A stretch of 64,000 nucleotides of DNA from an uncultured Prevotella sp. GTDB lineage: Bacteria; Bacteroidota; Bacteroidia; Bacteroidales; Bacteroidaceae. The position numbers and the translations under genes were made by a program. The DNA lies in assembly GCA_946188165.1 (NCBI GenBank), contig CAMHTW010000008.1, positions 1-64,000 on the forward strand, read 5' to 3'. The notes under the pieces are model-generated. The model had not been told where the DNA came from and did not search any database. It saw only the letters and a program-made list of their open reading frames with translations. Position 1 is the first letter of the stretch, and each line of letters begins with the position of its first letter. This document shows, in pieces, positions 9,127-16,502 of the stretch.

Positions 9127-9149
9127 AAGCAATATCATTTATTCACTTG

Positions 9150-9157
9150 CAAAAATA
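9150..9157 (-). promoter_or_regulatory. Putative -7 element for the LicD operon
   Basis: The minus strand reads TATTTTTG, 12-24 nt before the possible LicD start codons. A clear TTTG at the usual upstream spacing is missing. It is divergent from the strong promoter at 9198-9228. Confidence 0.5.
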
Positions 9158-9197
9158 GTGTATTTTTCTTAAATTTGGAAGAAAAAACAGTTTTTTC

Positions 9198-9228
9198 TTT
9201 GATTGGATAGTATTTTTTTGTATTTTTG
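9198..9228 (+). promoter_or_regulatory. Promoter of the Stealth gene
   Basis: TTTG (9198-9201), 19 bp, then TATTTTTG (9221-9228). The -7 box overlaps the upstream in-frame TTG at 9226, so the ATG at 9259 is the real start. Confidence 0.8.
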
Positions 9229-9258
9229 CATTTTAAAATTAATTATTTATTCAATAAT

Positions 9259-10266
9259 ATGGATATAGATTTTGTTGTAACTTGGTTAGACTCTAATGAC
9301 CCTGCATGGCAAAAACAATATGAATTATACAAAGAGGCAAAAGGGGACAAAGGAAAAGGAAGATTCAGAGACATGAATATATTCCAGTATTGGTTCCGTG
9401 CTGTAGAAAAATATGCTCCATGGGTTAATAAAGTTTTTTTAATTACCAATGGTAAATTTCCGAACTGGATTAACAAAGACAATCCCAGACTGGTTCTCGT
9501 CAAGCACGAGGACTATATACCAAAGGAATTCCTGTCTACGTTCAACTCATGCACCATAGAGTTGCATATGCACAGAATAAAAGGGTTATCTGAGCATTTT
9601 GTCTATTTCAATGACGACATGATGATTAACTCCCCTGTCACCCCCGATTACTATTTCAAGAACGAACTTCCTTGTGACTACAATAAGGAAACGTGCTTTA
9701 ACGTTCCGCTATATACACCTTTGGAAAAGTTCAACATTTATATGTCGATGATGGCTGACATCGGAATAATTAATGCTCACTTCGACAGATGGAAAACTGT
9801 GTGCCAGTCACCTAAACGATGGTTTGGGCCACACTTAGGGCTAAAGGGGCTGGTCATGAGTGGTATATTGATGAAACAACATCTGTTTGTGGGCTTTTCA
9901 AATTATCATTGCGAGCAAGCTTATCTAAAGTCGACATTCAATGAGGTGTGGGATAAAGAACCTGGCTTTCTCAATGCCAGCTGTACGCGATTCAGGGAAG
10001 AGGTCACAGCAAATCCATATTTATTCCGCTACTGGCAGTTGGCGAAGAACATGTTTTATCCCTCAAAAAGGAAGTCATATGCCATTCATATCACAGACAA
10101 GAGTTGCACCAGCATCATGGACAAAGTGCTACTAAGCGATAAGTATCATTCTGTTTGCATTAACGACACATCATTATGCAAAGACGAAGATTTTAAGTTC
10201 GCTATGAGTCATGCAACGAAACTCTTAGAAAAGAAATTCCCCGTGAAGTCATCATTTGAAATATAA
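9259..10266 (+). CDS. Stealth family capsular polysaccharide phosphotransferase
   Basis: This 335-residue protein belongs to the Stealth family of hexose-1-phosphate transferases, related to the human GlcNAc-1-phosphotransferase. Conserved regions are visible in order: CR1 DIDFVVTWLDSNDP (2-15), CR2 from RFRD through YWFRAVEKYAPWV to HFVYFNDDMM (35-122), and CR3 HCEQAYLKSTFNEVW (217-231). The NDDMM acidic pair is the likely metal site. The enzyme would transfer sugar-1-phosphate from a nucleotide sugar to a glycan hydroxyl, making phosphodiester bonds. It is monocistronic, with a strong divergent promoter next to the LicD operon, which also makes phosphate-linked products. Confidence 0.93.
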   Translation: MDIDFVVTWLDSNDPAWQKQYELYKEAKGDKGKGRFRDMNIFQYWFRAVEKYAPWVNKVFLITNGKFPNWINKDNPRLVLVKHEDYIPKEFLSTFNSCTIELHMHRIKGLSEHFVYFNDDMMINSPVTPDYYFKNELPCDYNKETCFNVPLYTPLEKFNIYMSMMADIGIINAHFDRWKTVCQSPKRWFGPHLGLKGLVMSGILMKQHLFVGFSNYHCEQAYLKSTFNEVWDKEPGFLNASCTRFREEVTANPYLFRYWQLAKNMFYPSKRKSYAIHITDKSCTSIMDKVLLSDKYHSVCINDTSLCKDEDFKFAMSHATKLLEKKFPVKSSFEI

Positions 10267-10304
10267 GGAACATTAATGGCCAGTGGCAATTGGCCACAAG
10301 AAAT

Positions 10305-11432
10305 TCATTGAAAAACTGCATCTATGACACGTTGCATCTGAATCTTCCATGTAAGATGTTCGACGGTTCTGCGGATATCCTCAGGTTTCATTTGGAAGTT
10401 ATCCATAAAGTCGAGAATCCGCTGAATATCTATAGGACTTTCATCTGCAGGAGCTTTCATGACGTATGGCTGATGGTCAAAATCACTATCCTGCTCACTA
10501 TAAATAAAGGGAATGCCACGTGTGGCATATTCACGATTCTTCAAGGTTTTGATAACGGTGATACCGCTACGATGACGTCCTAAAGAGCCTATCGCAAACT
10601 GACACTGGTTAAACACATCTGTCAAAGCATCACCAAAAAGTTGACCATGGAAAATAATTTTCTCATGCAGTCCATATTTATTTATAATAGGCATAAAGAC
10701 ATTGGTCATACGACTAGGATGCACACCACCAACAACATGAAAAAAAATATCATACTGACCACCATTCTTATAATATTCACCAATACCAGTCATCACACGG
10801 TCGAAGCCATGCCAATCATGCACCTCAGCAACACCAATTAAATTTAATTGAGAATTGACAATTGACAATTGACAATTATGAAGTGGAATACTATCGAAAT
10901 CAACACCATTGCTAATGCGGATAGTACGTTGGCCGAAGATACGCTCAGCATCACTAAATGTGACTAAAGCATCCATCTGTTGATAGAGTTTTTTACGGAA
11001 TAGCTGGTCTATTTTTAGTTCCAAACGAATTTTCAATTCAAAATGTTGGAATTCCTGATCGTATGGGTATGTTGGAATCTCAGTCAAAGCATGAATTCCT
11101 GCCTTACGCAATTTCTTAAAGAAACTGATGAGCCAAGGATTGGCATTTTGGAAACAGCGGGCATAGACAAATTCTATGCCTTCACGCACACAATAGTCAT
11201 AAATGCAATCATAATCAAAACGTTGACGAATAGCTGCAAGATTACCTGTCCCATAATCTTTGATAATATTACCGTCGACATAGCGGCAGCGATGTCCCTC
11301 AGGCGAAAAATCATAGTAGCACAAACGGGTATCATGGCCATTCTCTTTCAGGCCTTTCACTTGATAATGTATCTTTTTCGATATACCACTATGTGGTGAG
11401 AATCCGTGATATACCAAGAATAATATCTTCAT
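10305..11432 (-). CDS. Glycosyltransferase family 4 with an internal heptamer repeat
   Basis: This 375-residue protein has a GT-B start (MKILFLVYHGFSPHSGIS). The ATG at 11432 is used because it overlaps the upstream stop as ATGA and begins the fold; 11 extra in-frame upstream codons were left out. The donor domain has LNLIGVAEVHDWHGFDRV but a weak version of the usual E-x7-E region (GSLGRHRSGITVIKTLKNREYATRGIPFIY), which may mark a subfamily. Between NGVDFDSIP and LIGVAE, the codons for HNCQLSIVNSQLN are made of five 7-bp units (10846-10880), so gain or loss of a unit would shift the frame. It is the second gene of a two-gene operon with the GT4 upstream. Confidence 0.82.
   Translation of the reverse strand: MKILFLVYHGFSPHSGISKKIHYQVKGLKENGHDTRLCYYDFSPEGHRCRYVDGNIIKDYGTGNLAAIRQRFDYDCIYDYCVREGIEFVYARCFQNANPWLISFFKKLRKAGIHALTEIPTYPYDQEFQHFELKIRLELKIDQLFRKKLYQQMDALVTFSDAERIFGQRTIRISNGVDFDSIPLHNCQLSIVNSQLNLIGVAEVHDWHGFDRVMTGIGEYYKNGGQYDIFFHVVGGVHPSRMTNVFMPIINKYGLHEKIIFHGQLFGDALTDVFNQCQFAIGSLGRHRSGITVIKTLKNREYATRGIPFIYSEQDSDFDHQPYVMKAPADESPIDIQRILDFMDNFQMKPEDIRRTVEHLTWKIQMQRVIDAVFQ
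10846..10880. repeat. Heptamer tandem repeat (AATTGAC)n inside a glycosyltransferase gene
   Basis: Five consecutive 7-bp units, AATTGAG, AATTGAC three times, then AATTATG, lie in the coding sequence of the GT4 gene. Seven is not a multiple of three, so slippage would change the reading frame. Confidence 0.9.
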
Positions 11433-12601
11433 CGTACTGTTCTTACAAATAACTTTTTCCAACATTCTGCTATATGCTCTATACTAAATCGCTGCACGTT
11501 ATTTATTCCGTTAGCAGCCATTCTATGACGAAGGGCATCGTCACCCATCAACTTGGACAAACCGTCAGCCAGTGCTTCAACATTACCATTCTCTACAAGC
11601 AACCCATCTCCTCCATCTTTTATAATATCCTTAGGTCCACAAGGGCAAGCGAAAGATACTACTGGCAAACCACAGGCCATCGCTTCAACCAAAACCATAC
11701 CAAAGCCCTCAAAACGAGAACTGAATACAAAAATGGAACTATTGACATATTCCTGTTGGATATCGGTTGTCGGTCCATATAAATGACAACGATTATCGTC
11801 TATTCCCAGTTCTTTCATCTGTTGCTCATATGGGGTACGATTTCCATCACCAAACACAACCAACTGCCATTCTGGATATTGTCTTTCTATAGTAGCCCAT
11901 GCTTGTAGAAGTTGGTCAAAGCCTTTTTGGTAAACATAACGTCCTACAGCTATTACCCGTTTATCAGTCAATGGACTATATTGAGTAGGAAGAAATGACA
12001 ACGGATCATAAATTACACTAATATTATTGTGCAACTCTGACCATGCTGTCTTATCCTCTTCTGTTAGGACTACAAATCGGTCCAACTTCTTTAATTTCGA
12101 AACAAGGCTATACATCCAGAATCTTGCAAACAGATTCTTGACAAAGTTGGAGTCATTCGCCTCAAAATTACGATAGTTAGCACGATTGACATGAAGTTCA
12201 CCTATCTTTCGACTGCCATCATGAATAGAGTTGAGGAAATTGATTTCCCTACGCAGCAGACTCACAGTAATATCTGGACGAATACGCATCAATTCATGAG
12301 CTAATGCTTTCTTATATTGCCGTTGTTTCTTCAGATAGACAAAAATCTTTTTTAAAAAAGAACATGTCCATAGCTCCTCGAAACCTATATTCAGATTGAT
12401 AACTTTAATCTTGTCAGATAAAGGATAGAATAATGGTTTGCCCTTCCCTTCTGTCAATATGATTGTTATATCGTACCCGAAATGCTCGGCAAAATAGTTT
12501 GCCTTAAGTGTCAACACACGCTCTACCCCTCCAGCCATATACAAAGCAGGAGTAATATATACTAACTTGAGTTTTTTATCTGTTTCAGGCATCACCACCA
12601 T
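11429..12601 (-). CDS. Glycosyltransferase family 4
   Basis: This 390-residue GT-B enzyme has VYITPALYMAGGVERVLTLK (acceptor domain, about 15-34), VIAVGRYVYQKGFDQLL in the donor domain and the E-x7-E segment FEGFGMVLVEAMACGLP (about 300-316), followed by CPCGPKDII. It leads a minus-strand operon with the 10305-11432 GT4 (4-nt ATGA overlap). Its promoter at 12613-12644 would put transcription start only a few bases before the first ATG at 12601; the ATG at 12592 is an equally good start. It resembles the GT4 at 4311-5471, suggesting duplication within the locus. Sugar specificity is unknown. Confidence 0.9.
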   Translation of the reverse strand: MVVMPETDKKLKLVYITPALYMAGGVERVLTLKANYFAEHFGYDITIILTEGKGKPLFYPLSDKIKVINLNIGFEELWTCSFLKKIFVYLKKQRQYKKALAHELMRIRPDITVSLLRREINFLNSIHDGSRKIGELHVNRANYRNFEANDSNFVKNLFARFWMYSLVSKLKKLDRFVVLTEEDKTAWSELHNNISVIYDPLSFLPTQYSPLTDKRVIAVGRYVYQKGFDQLLQAWATIERQYPEWQLVVFGDGNRTPYEQQMKELGIDDNRCHLYGPTTDIQQEYVNSSIFVFSSRFEGFGMVLVEAMACGLPVVSFACPCGPKDIIKDGGDGLLVENGNVEALADGLSKLMGDDALRHRMAANGINNVQRFSIEHIAECWKKLFVRTVR

Positions 12602-12612
12602 TTTTTATTTGG

Positions 12613-12644
12613 CAAATATACGACAAAAATTTGGAATAATCAAA
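12613..12644 (-). promoter_or_regulatory. Promoter of the 11429-12601 / 10305-11432 operon
   Basis: On the minus strand, TTTG (12641-12644), 20 bp, then TATATTTG (12613-12620). It interleaves with the divergent promoter at 12630-12661, so the two RNA polymerase sites overlap physically. Confidence 0.8.
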
Positions 12645-12661
12645 AATTATCCTTATTTTTG
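12630..12661 (+). promoter_or_regulatory. Promoter of the 12682-15578 operon
   Basis: TTTG (12630-12633), 20 bp, then TATTTTTG (12654-12661), 20 nt before the ATG at 12682. It overlaps the divergent promoter, so the two may exclude each other. Confidence 0.8.
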
Positions 12662-12681
12662 CAACAAAATAAATAACAAAG

Positions 12682-13818
12682 ATGATAATCGGCATAGAGG
12701 CACAGCGGATATTCCGTAAAAACAAGCACGGAATGGATTATGTAGTGCTGCAGGAAATTAAAGAACTGCAGCAAATGGATACTACAAATGAATATTATGT
12801 GTTTGTGAAACCAGGAGAGGACCGTTGTGTGGGAAGCACAACAAATGTGCATATCATAGAACTAAACTATCCGACATATCCATTGTGGGAACAATGGGCG
12901 TTGCCTCGTGCTGCGAAGAAATACGGTGTGGATATTCTGCATTGCACGAGCAATACAGCTCCTATATGGTGTAACATTCCATTGGTATTGACACTACATG
13001 ACATTATTTTCTTAGAGCCTCGCGATAGAAAGCACCAAAAACTTTCTTGGTATCAAGATTTTGGAAGAACATATCGTAGATTCGTTGTTCCTCGCATCAT
13101 TAACAATTGTAAGCGAATTATTACTGTATCAAACTTTGAGAAGAAAAACATCATCAACCATTTTCATCTGGATACTAAAAAAATAGTCATGCTTTATAAT
13201 AGCTTTGATAAAGCATTTTGTATTCAAAGTAATTGGCAACGTGATATTACCAAATACATTGATTGTCCTAGCTATTTTCTCATATTGGGTAACACAGACT
13301 ACCGTAAAAATACTAAAAGAATGATTGTTGCCTATGCTAATTATTTGAAGCAATCGGAGAAAAAAAGGAAATTATTAATAACCAGTTTAACTAATGAATA
13401 CATCAATCAGTTACTCACGGAAAATGATATAGCCTGCATCAAAGAGCATATTGTTCTTACAGACTATCTGCCTTTTGCCGACCTGCCAAGTATCTATCAT
13501 CACGCTTTCTGTTTTCTTTTTGCTTCACTTCGGGAAGGATTTGGAATACCTATCTTAGAAAGTATGGCATGCGGCACACCTGTCATTACCAGTAATACGT
13601 CATCGATGCCTGAGGTTGCTGGAGAGGATGCTATCCTAATCAATCCGGAAAGCAGTGATGAGATTACAGAAATGATGTTGCGGTTGGAAAAAGACAAAGA
13701 CTTCTACGAGCAACAGAGACAAATCGGTCTGGAACGTGCCAAACTATTCTCATGGAGGAAGACAGCAGAGAACTTGCTAAAGTTGTATCAGGAAGTTTAT
13801 CGAGACATTCAGAAATAG
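12682..13818 (+). CDS. Glycosyltransferase family 4
   Basis: This 378-residue GT-B transferase resembles mannosyl- or rhamnosyltransferases of O-antigen loci. Motifs are IGIEAQRIFRKNKHGMDYVV near the start, VDILHCTSN, LVLTLHDIIF (about 113-122), a donor-domain FLILGNTDYRKNTKRM, and SLREGFGIPILESMACGTPVI (about 284-304) with the E-x7-E pair, followed by SSMPEVAGEDAILI. It begins a plus-strand operon of GT4, GT4 and acyltransferase with an 8-nt gap to the next gene. It has its own promoter, interleaved with the divergent one. Confidence 0.9.
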   Translation: MIIGIEAQRIFRKNKHGMDYVVLQEIKELQQMDTTNEYYVFVKPGEDRCVGSTTNVHIIELNYPTYPLWEQWALPRAAKKYGVDILHCTSNTAPIWCNIPLVLTLHDIIFLEPRDRKHQKLSWYQDFGRTYRRFVVPRIINNCKRIITVSNFEKKNIINHFHLDTKKIVMLYNSFDKAFCIQSNWQRDITKYIDCPSYFLILGNTDYRKNTKRMIVAYANYLKQSEKKRKLLITSLTNEYINQLLTENDIACIKEHIVLTDYLPFADLPSIYHHAFCFLFASLREGFGIPILESMACGTPVITSNTSSMPEVAGEDAILINPESSDEITEMMLRLEKDKDFYEQQRQIGLERAKLFSWRKTAENLLKLYQEVYRDIQK

Positions 13819-13825
13819 AAAAGAC

Positions 13826-14989
13826 ATGAAGAAAAGGATTTGCTTCTTGATGGACTCAATATTCTCGTTTGGGGGGGTGCAACGAGTGACGGCAGTCATT
13901 GCTAAGGAATTGGCAAAAGAATGCGACGTGACGATTGTGACCTTAGATAAACAAGAAAAGAAAGATCTTTCTCTTTATGGTTTGAATGAGGTTGACATAA
14001 ATTATAGATTCTTCAAATATCCAGAGACACCCGTATGGAAAGAGAAATGCTGTAAAGCATATAGTTATCTTTATAGGAAACATCTTCCACAGATAAGAAT
14101 TACCTCAGACCTCTATAGTCACAGTTCCTTTCCTTCAGAAAAAAGAAATGCGCTGAGCAAGGAACTAGCAGCAGGCAACTACGACGTGATTATTGGGGTG
14201 CATGCGCCATTGGCGGTCAGATTGGCATCTTGTAGGAAACGCCTCAAGGGAACAAAACTGATTGGATGGATACACAACTCATATGAGGCTCTTTTCGGAG
14301 AGAAATCGCTATATATTGGGCTAGAACTCTGTAAACATTATGAATTCCAACTGGAGAAATTAAATGAGACTGTAGTGCTTTGTCAACATGATGCGCAACA
14401 ATACCACTTCCCGACTAAGGTGATATATAATCCACTGACGTTGACACCAGGAGGAAAAGCAACAGGAACATCAAAGAAGTTCTTAGCTGTAGGACGATTC
14501 TCACGACTACATAAAGGGTTTGACTTGTTGATAGAAGCCTTCCGGATTTTTGCCGAAGAGAATCACGAATGGACTCTCGATATCGTGGGCGAAGGTGTAG
14601 AGGAACCTACCTACAGAAAAATGATTAAAGAGTACCAGTTAGAAGACAGGATTCACATACATCCGTTTACCAACCATATTCAGAAATACTACTCTGAGGC
14701 ACAAGTATATGTGCTGAGCTCACGATGGGAAGGCTTTGGTTTGGTTTTAGTAGAGGCTATGGCTCATGGACTTCCCATTATTTCTTCTGATTTGCCAACG
14801 AGCCAAGAAATAATGGGTGACTTTGGCATGTACTTCAGTGTTGGCGATGTCAAGGGCATGGCGCGACGCATGACAGAAGCTACACAAATGAACTGGCAGG
14901 AAAAATCAGAACAGGCATTGAAGATTGCCGAACGCTTTAATATAGAAACGATAATCAAACAGTGGAAGCAACTAATCAATGAAAGATAA
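13826..14989 (+). CDS. Glycosyltransferase family 4
   Basis: This 387-residue GT-B enzyme begins [20 protein letters not shown], with the acceptor-side GGVQR motif. The donor half has [20 protein letters not shown] (about 215-234) and the E-x7-E segment [20 protein letters not shown] (about 296-315). It lies 7 nt after the preceding GT4, and its last 11 nt overlap the acyltransferase start, so all three genes form one operon. It is similar in pattern to N-acetylgalactosaminyl- and galactosyltransferases of capsule loci, but specificity cannot be assigned. Confidence 0.9.
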   Translation: MKKRICFLMDSIFSFGGVQRVTAVIAKELAKECDVTIVTLDKQEKKDLSLYGLNEVDINYRFFKYPETPVWKEKCCKAYSYLYRKHLPQIRITSDLYSHSSFPSEKRNALSKELAAGNYDVIIGVHAPLAVRLASCRKRLKGTKLIGWIHNSYEALFGEKSLYIGLELCKHYEFQLEKLNETVVLCQHDAQQYHFPTKVIYNPLTLTPGGKATGTSKKFLAVGRFSRLHKGFDLLIEAFRIFAEENHEWTLDIVGEGVEEPTYRKMIKEYQLEDRIHIHPFTNHIQKYYSEAQVYVLSSRWEGFGLVLVEAMAHGLPIISSDLPTSQEIMGDFGMYFSVGDVKGMARRMTEATQMNWQEKSEQALKIAERFNIETIIKQWKQLINER

Positions 14990-15578
14990 AGAAGAAATAA
15001 GACAGGGGTTGAAAGAAAGTCCAAAGATGAAGAGATTTTTGGATTACCTGATTATGAACCAGCGGGATGCAAGACCAAGATGGTATATCCGACTGTTGGC
15101 ACCACTATATCAACATAGGGCATGGAGTTCGAAGATATACTGGAGCGTCAGGATGGACACCCCACCCTACAGACGATTCCGGTTGGGACGGAAGAGCGTC
15201 ATTGAATCGTATTGCTGCATCAATAATGCAGTGGGCGACGTGACCATTGGCGACCATACCCGTGTCGGTATACATTGTACAGTCATCGGACCTGTATGCA
15301 TCGGCAATCACGTCAATCTGGCACAAGGCATTACTGTTACAGCACTGAATCATAATTTCGCAGATTCCAGCAGAAAAATTGACGAACAAGGCATCAGTAC
15401 TAAGCCTGTGGTGATAGGTGACGATGTTTGGATAGGCGCTAACGCAGTGATATTGCCTGGTGTTACGATAGGAAGACATGTGGTGGTGGCAGCTGGAGCT
15501 GTCGTCACTAAAGATGTACCAGATTATTCACTTGTTGCAGGGGTACCGGCGAAGGAGATCAAGAAATTGAGAGAATAA
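14979..15578 (+). CDS. Left-handed beta-helix (hexapeptide repeat) acyltransferase
   Basis: This 199-residue protein has a helical N-terminal part (about 1-70) and then hexapeptide repeats of the LbetaH fold: [20 protein letters not shown], then [18 protein letters not shown] and [20 protein letters not shown]. It ends with the typical [13 protein letters not shown] likely catalytic His lies in [10 protein letters not shown]. Family members O- or N-acetylate sugars from acetyl-CoA. At the end of a glycosyltransferase operon it probably acetylates a sugar of the surface glycan. A serine acetyltransferase role is less likely because of the context and the short N-terminal domain. Confidence 0.88.
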   Translation: MKDKEEIRQGLKESPKMKRFLDYLIMNQRDARPRWYIRLLAPLYQHRAWSSKIYWSVRMDTPPYRRFRLGRKSVIESYCCINNAVGDVTIGDHTRVGIHCTVIGPVCIGNHVNLAQGITVTALNHNFADSSRKIDEQGISTKPVVIGDDVWIGANAVILPGVTIGRHVVVAAGAVVTKDVPDYSLVAGVPAKEIKKLRE

Positions 15579-15596
15579 GAAAATGAGATATTGATA

Positions 15597-15932
15597 TTAG
15601 CCGAATAAATCGAGGGAGAGGTCCTGTTGGGGCTTCTCCTCTTCTTTTTCTTCATGTTCTTCACGGAATTGGAGGAGCATTTGGAGGGCATCGGCACAGC
15701 CTGTCGTATTCAGACGGTAGTAGCCTCGACGACCTGTATTCTCAATGAGTGATTGTGAGGATTTGGAGTTACGAAGCAGATATTGCTGCACATAATTACG
15801 AATCTCTTCGTAGTCGGGTTGAAAGAAGAAGGTGCAATTCATGTTGTAAACGTGCTTGGCAATGGTCTGCACGCTTACACCACGTTCACCTGCTTCGGTG
15901 AGGATCAACTGTATCTGCTTGTCGTAATTCAA
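15597..15932 (-). CDS. Small winged-helix-like protein of unknown function
   Basis: This 111-residue acidic-tailed protein opens with an HTH-like stretch (IQLILTEAGERGVSVQTIAKHVYN), continues with YVQQYLLRNSKSSQSLIENTG and a wing-like RRGYYRLN, and ends in a run of Glu and Lys. This suggests a winged-helix DNA-binding fold. The only workable start is TTG at 15932; an in-frame stop precedes it and the next Met is too far in. That TTG is formed by the edge of a 7-bp tandem repeat (15930-15985), so the natural ATG may have been lost or replaced. No partner is evident. The assignment rests on pattern only. Confidence 0.6.
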   Translation of the reverse strand: MNYDKQIQLILTEAGERGVSVQTIAKHVYNMNCTFFFQPDYEEIRNYVQQYLLRNSKSSQSLIENTGRRGYYRLNTTGCADALQMLLQFREEHEEKEEEKPQQDLSLDLFG

Positions 15933-15985
15933 AACTCTTAATTCTCAACTCTTAATTCTTAACTCTTAACTCTCAACTCTTAACT
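15930..15985. repeat. Heptamer tandem repeat (CTTAACT)n over the start of a gene
   Basis: Seven 7-bp units of CTTAATT/CTCAACT/CTTAACT type (15937-15985), plus a degenerate eighth (CAAAACT, 15930-15936), run up to and into the start codon of the 15597-15932 gene. Confidence 0.9.
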
Positions 15986-16020
15986 AAAAAAGGCTGGTAA
16001 GCCTTTATTAGCTTCCAGCC
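15986..16020 (-). terminator. Terminator of the histone-tail winged-helix gene
   Basis: GGCTGG (15992-15997) pairs with CCAGCC (16015-16020), and AAGC (15999-16002) with GCTT (16011-16014), leaving one bulged base and an 8-nt loop. On the minus strand the stem is followed by six T (complement of 15986-15991). It follows the 16045-16353 gene. Confidence 0.85.
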
Positions 16021-16044
16021 CTTTTATGCTTTCTCTAAATGTGA

Positions 16045-16353
16045 TTAAGCAAGTGTAATCTTCTCGTCAGCTGTAGCGAGCTTACCCTCCTTGAAGAGCC
16101 AACCCAGACCGAGCAGAGTTTCCTCCTCGCTGATCTTAGCAGCCTTTGCAATCTCCTTCACAGAGAGAGCCTTCTCAGCTGCAGCAAGTGCCTGATAAAC
16201 ATCACCAGCCTTGAAACCTGCGTTCTCAGCGTTTACAACAAAAGCCTTCTTCTCTGCAGCCTTCTTAGGAGCAGCGGCCTTCTTTACAGTTGTCTTCTTG
16301 GGCTCTTCTGCCTTAGGAGCAGCGGCCTTCTTTGTAGTCTTCTTTTCTGCCAT
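16045..16353 (-). CDS. Winged-helix protein with histone H1-like Lys/Ala-rich tail (DUF2582-like)
   Basis: This 102-residue protein has two parts. Residues 1-36 are a Lys/Ala/Pro tail (AEKKTTKKAAAPK, KKTTVKKAAAPKK), like eukaryotic H1 and bacterial histone-like tails. Residues about 37-102 are a winged-helix domain (AGFKAGDVYQALAAAEKALS, VKEIAKAAKISEEETLLGLGWL, GKLATADEKITL), as in DUF2582. It probably binds DNA without strict specificity and may act in nucleoid organisation. It is monocistronic, with a -7 element at 16416-16423 and a strong terminator, which suggests high expression. The regulatory targets are unknown. Confidence 0.8.
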   Translation of the reverse strand: MAEKKTTKKAAAPKAEEPKKTTVKKAAAPKKAAEKKAFVVNAENAGFKAGDVYQALAAAEKALSVKEIAKAAKISEEETLLGLGWLFKEGKLATADEKITLA

Positions 16354-16415
16354 AGTTCTTAAAAAAATTAATACACTATTGAATGATATTTCTATCTTTA
16401 ACTATTATTTGCGTG

Positions 16416-16423
16416 CAAAATTA
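16416..16423 (-). promoter_or_regulatory. -7 element of the histone-tail winged-helix gene
   Basis: The minus strand reads TAATTTTG, about 63 nt before the start codon. A matching -33 TTTG is not clear. Confidence 0.5.
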
Positions 16424-16502
16424 GAAACATTTTAGATAAGTTGTTTACACTAACATTCAATTTTTGTTTATTTCACACTTATTCTTGACAAAAATCAAGC
16501 GA

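Noticed and set aside
641..15578. A complete capsule biosynthesis operon
   Set aside because: No flippase, polymerase, initiating phosphoglycosyltransferase or exporter is present, and the genes are in many orientations.
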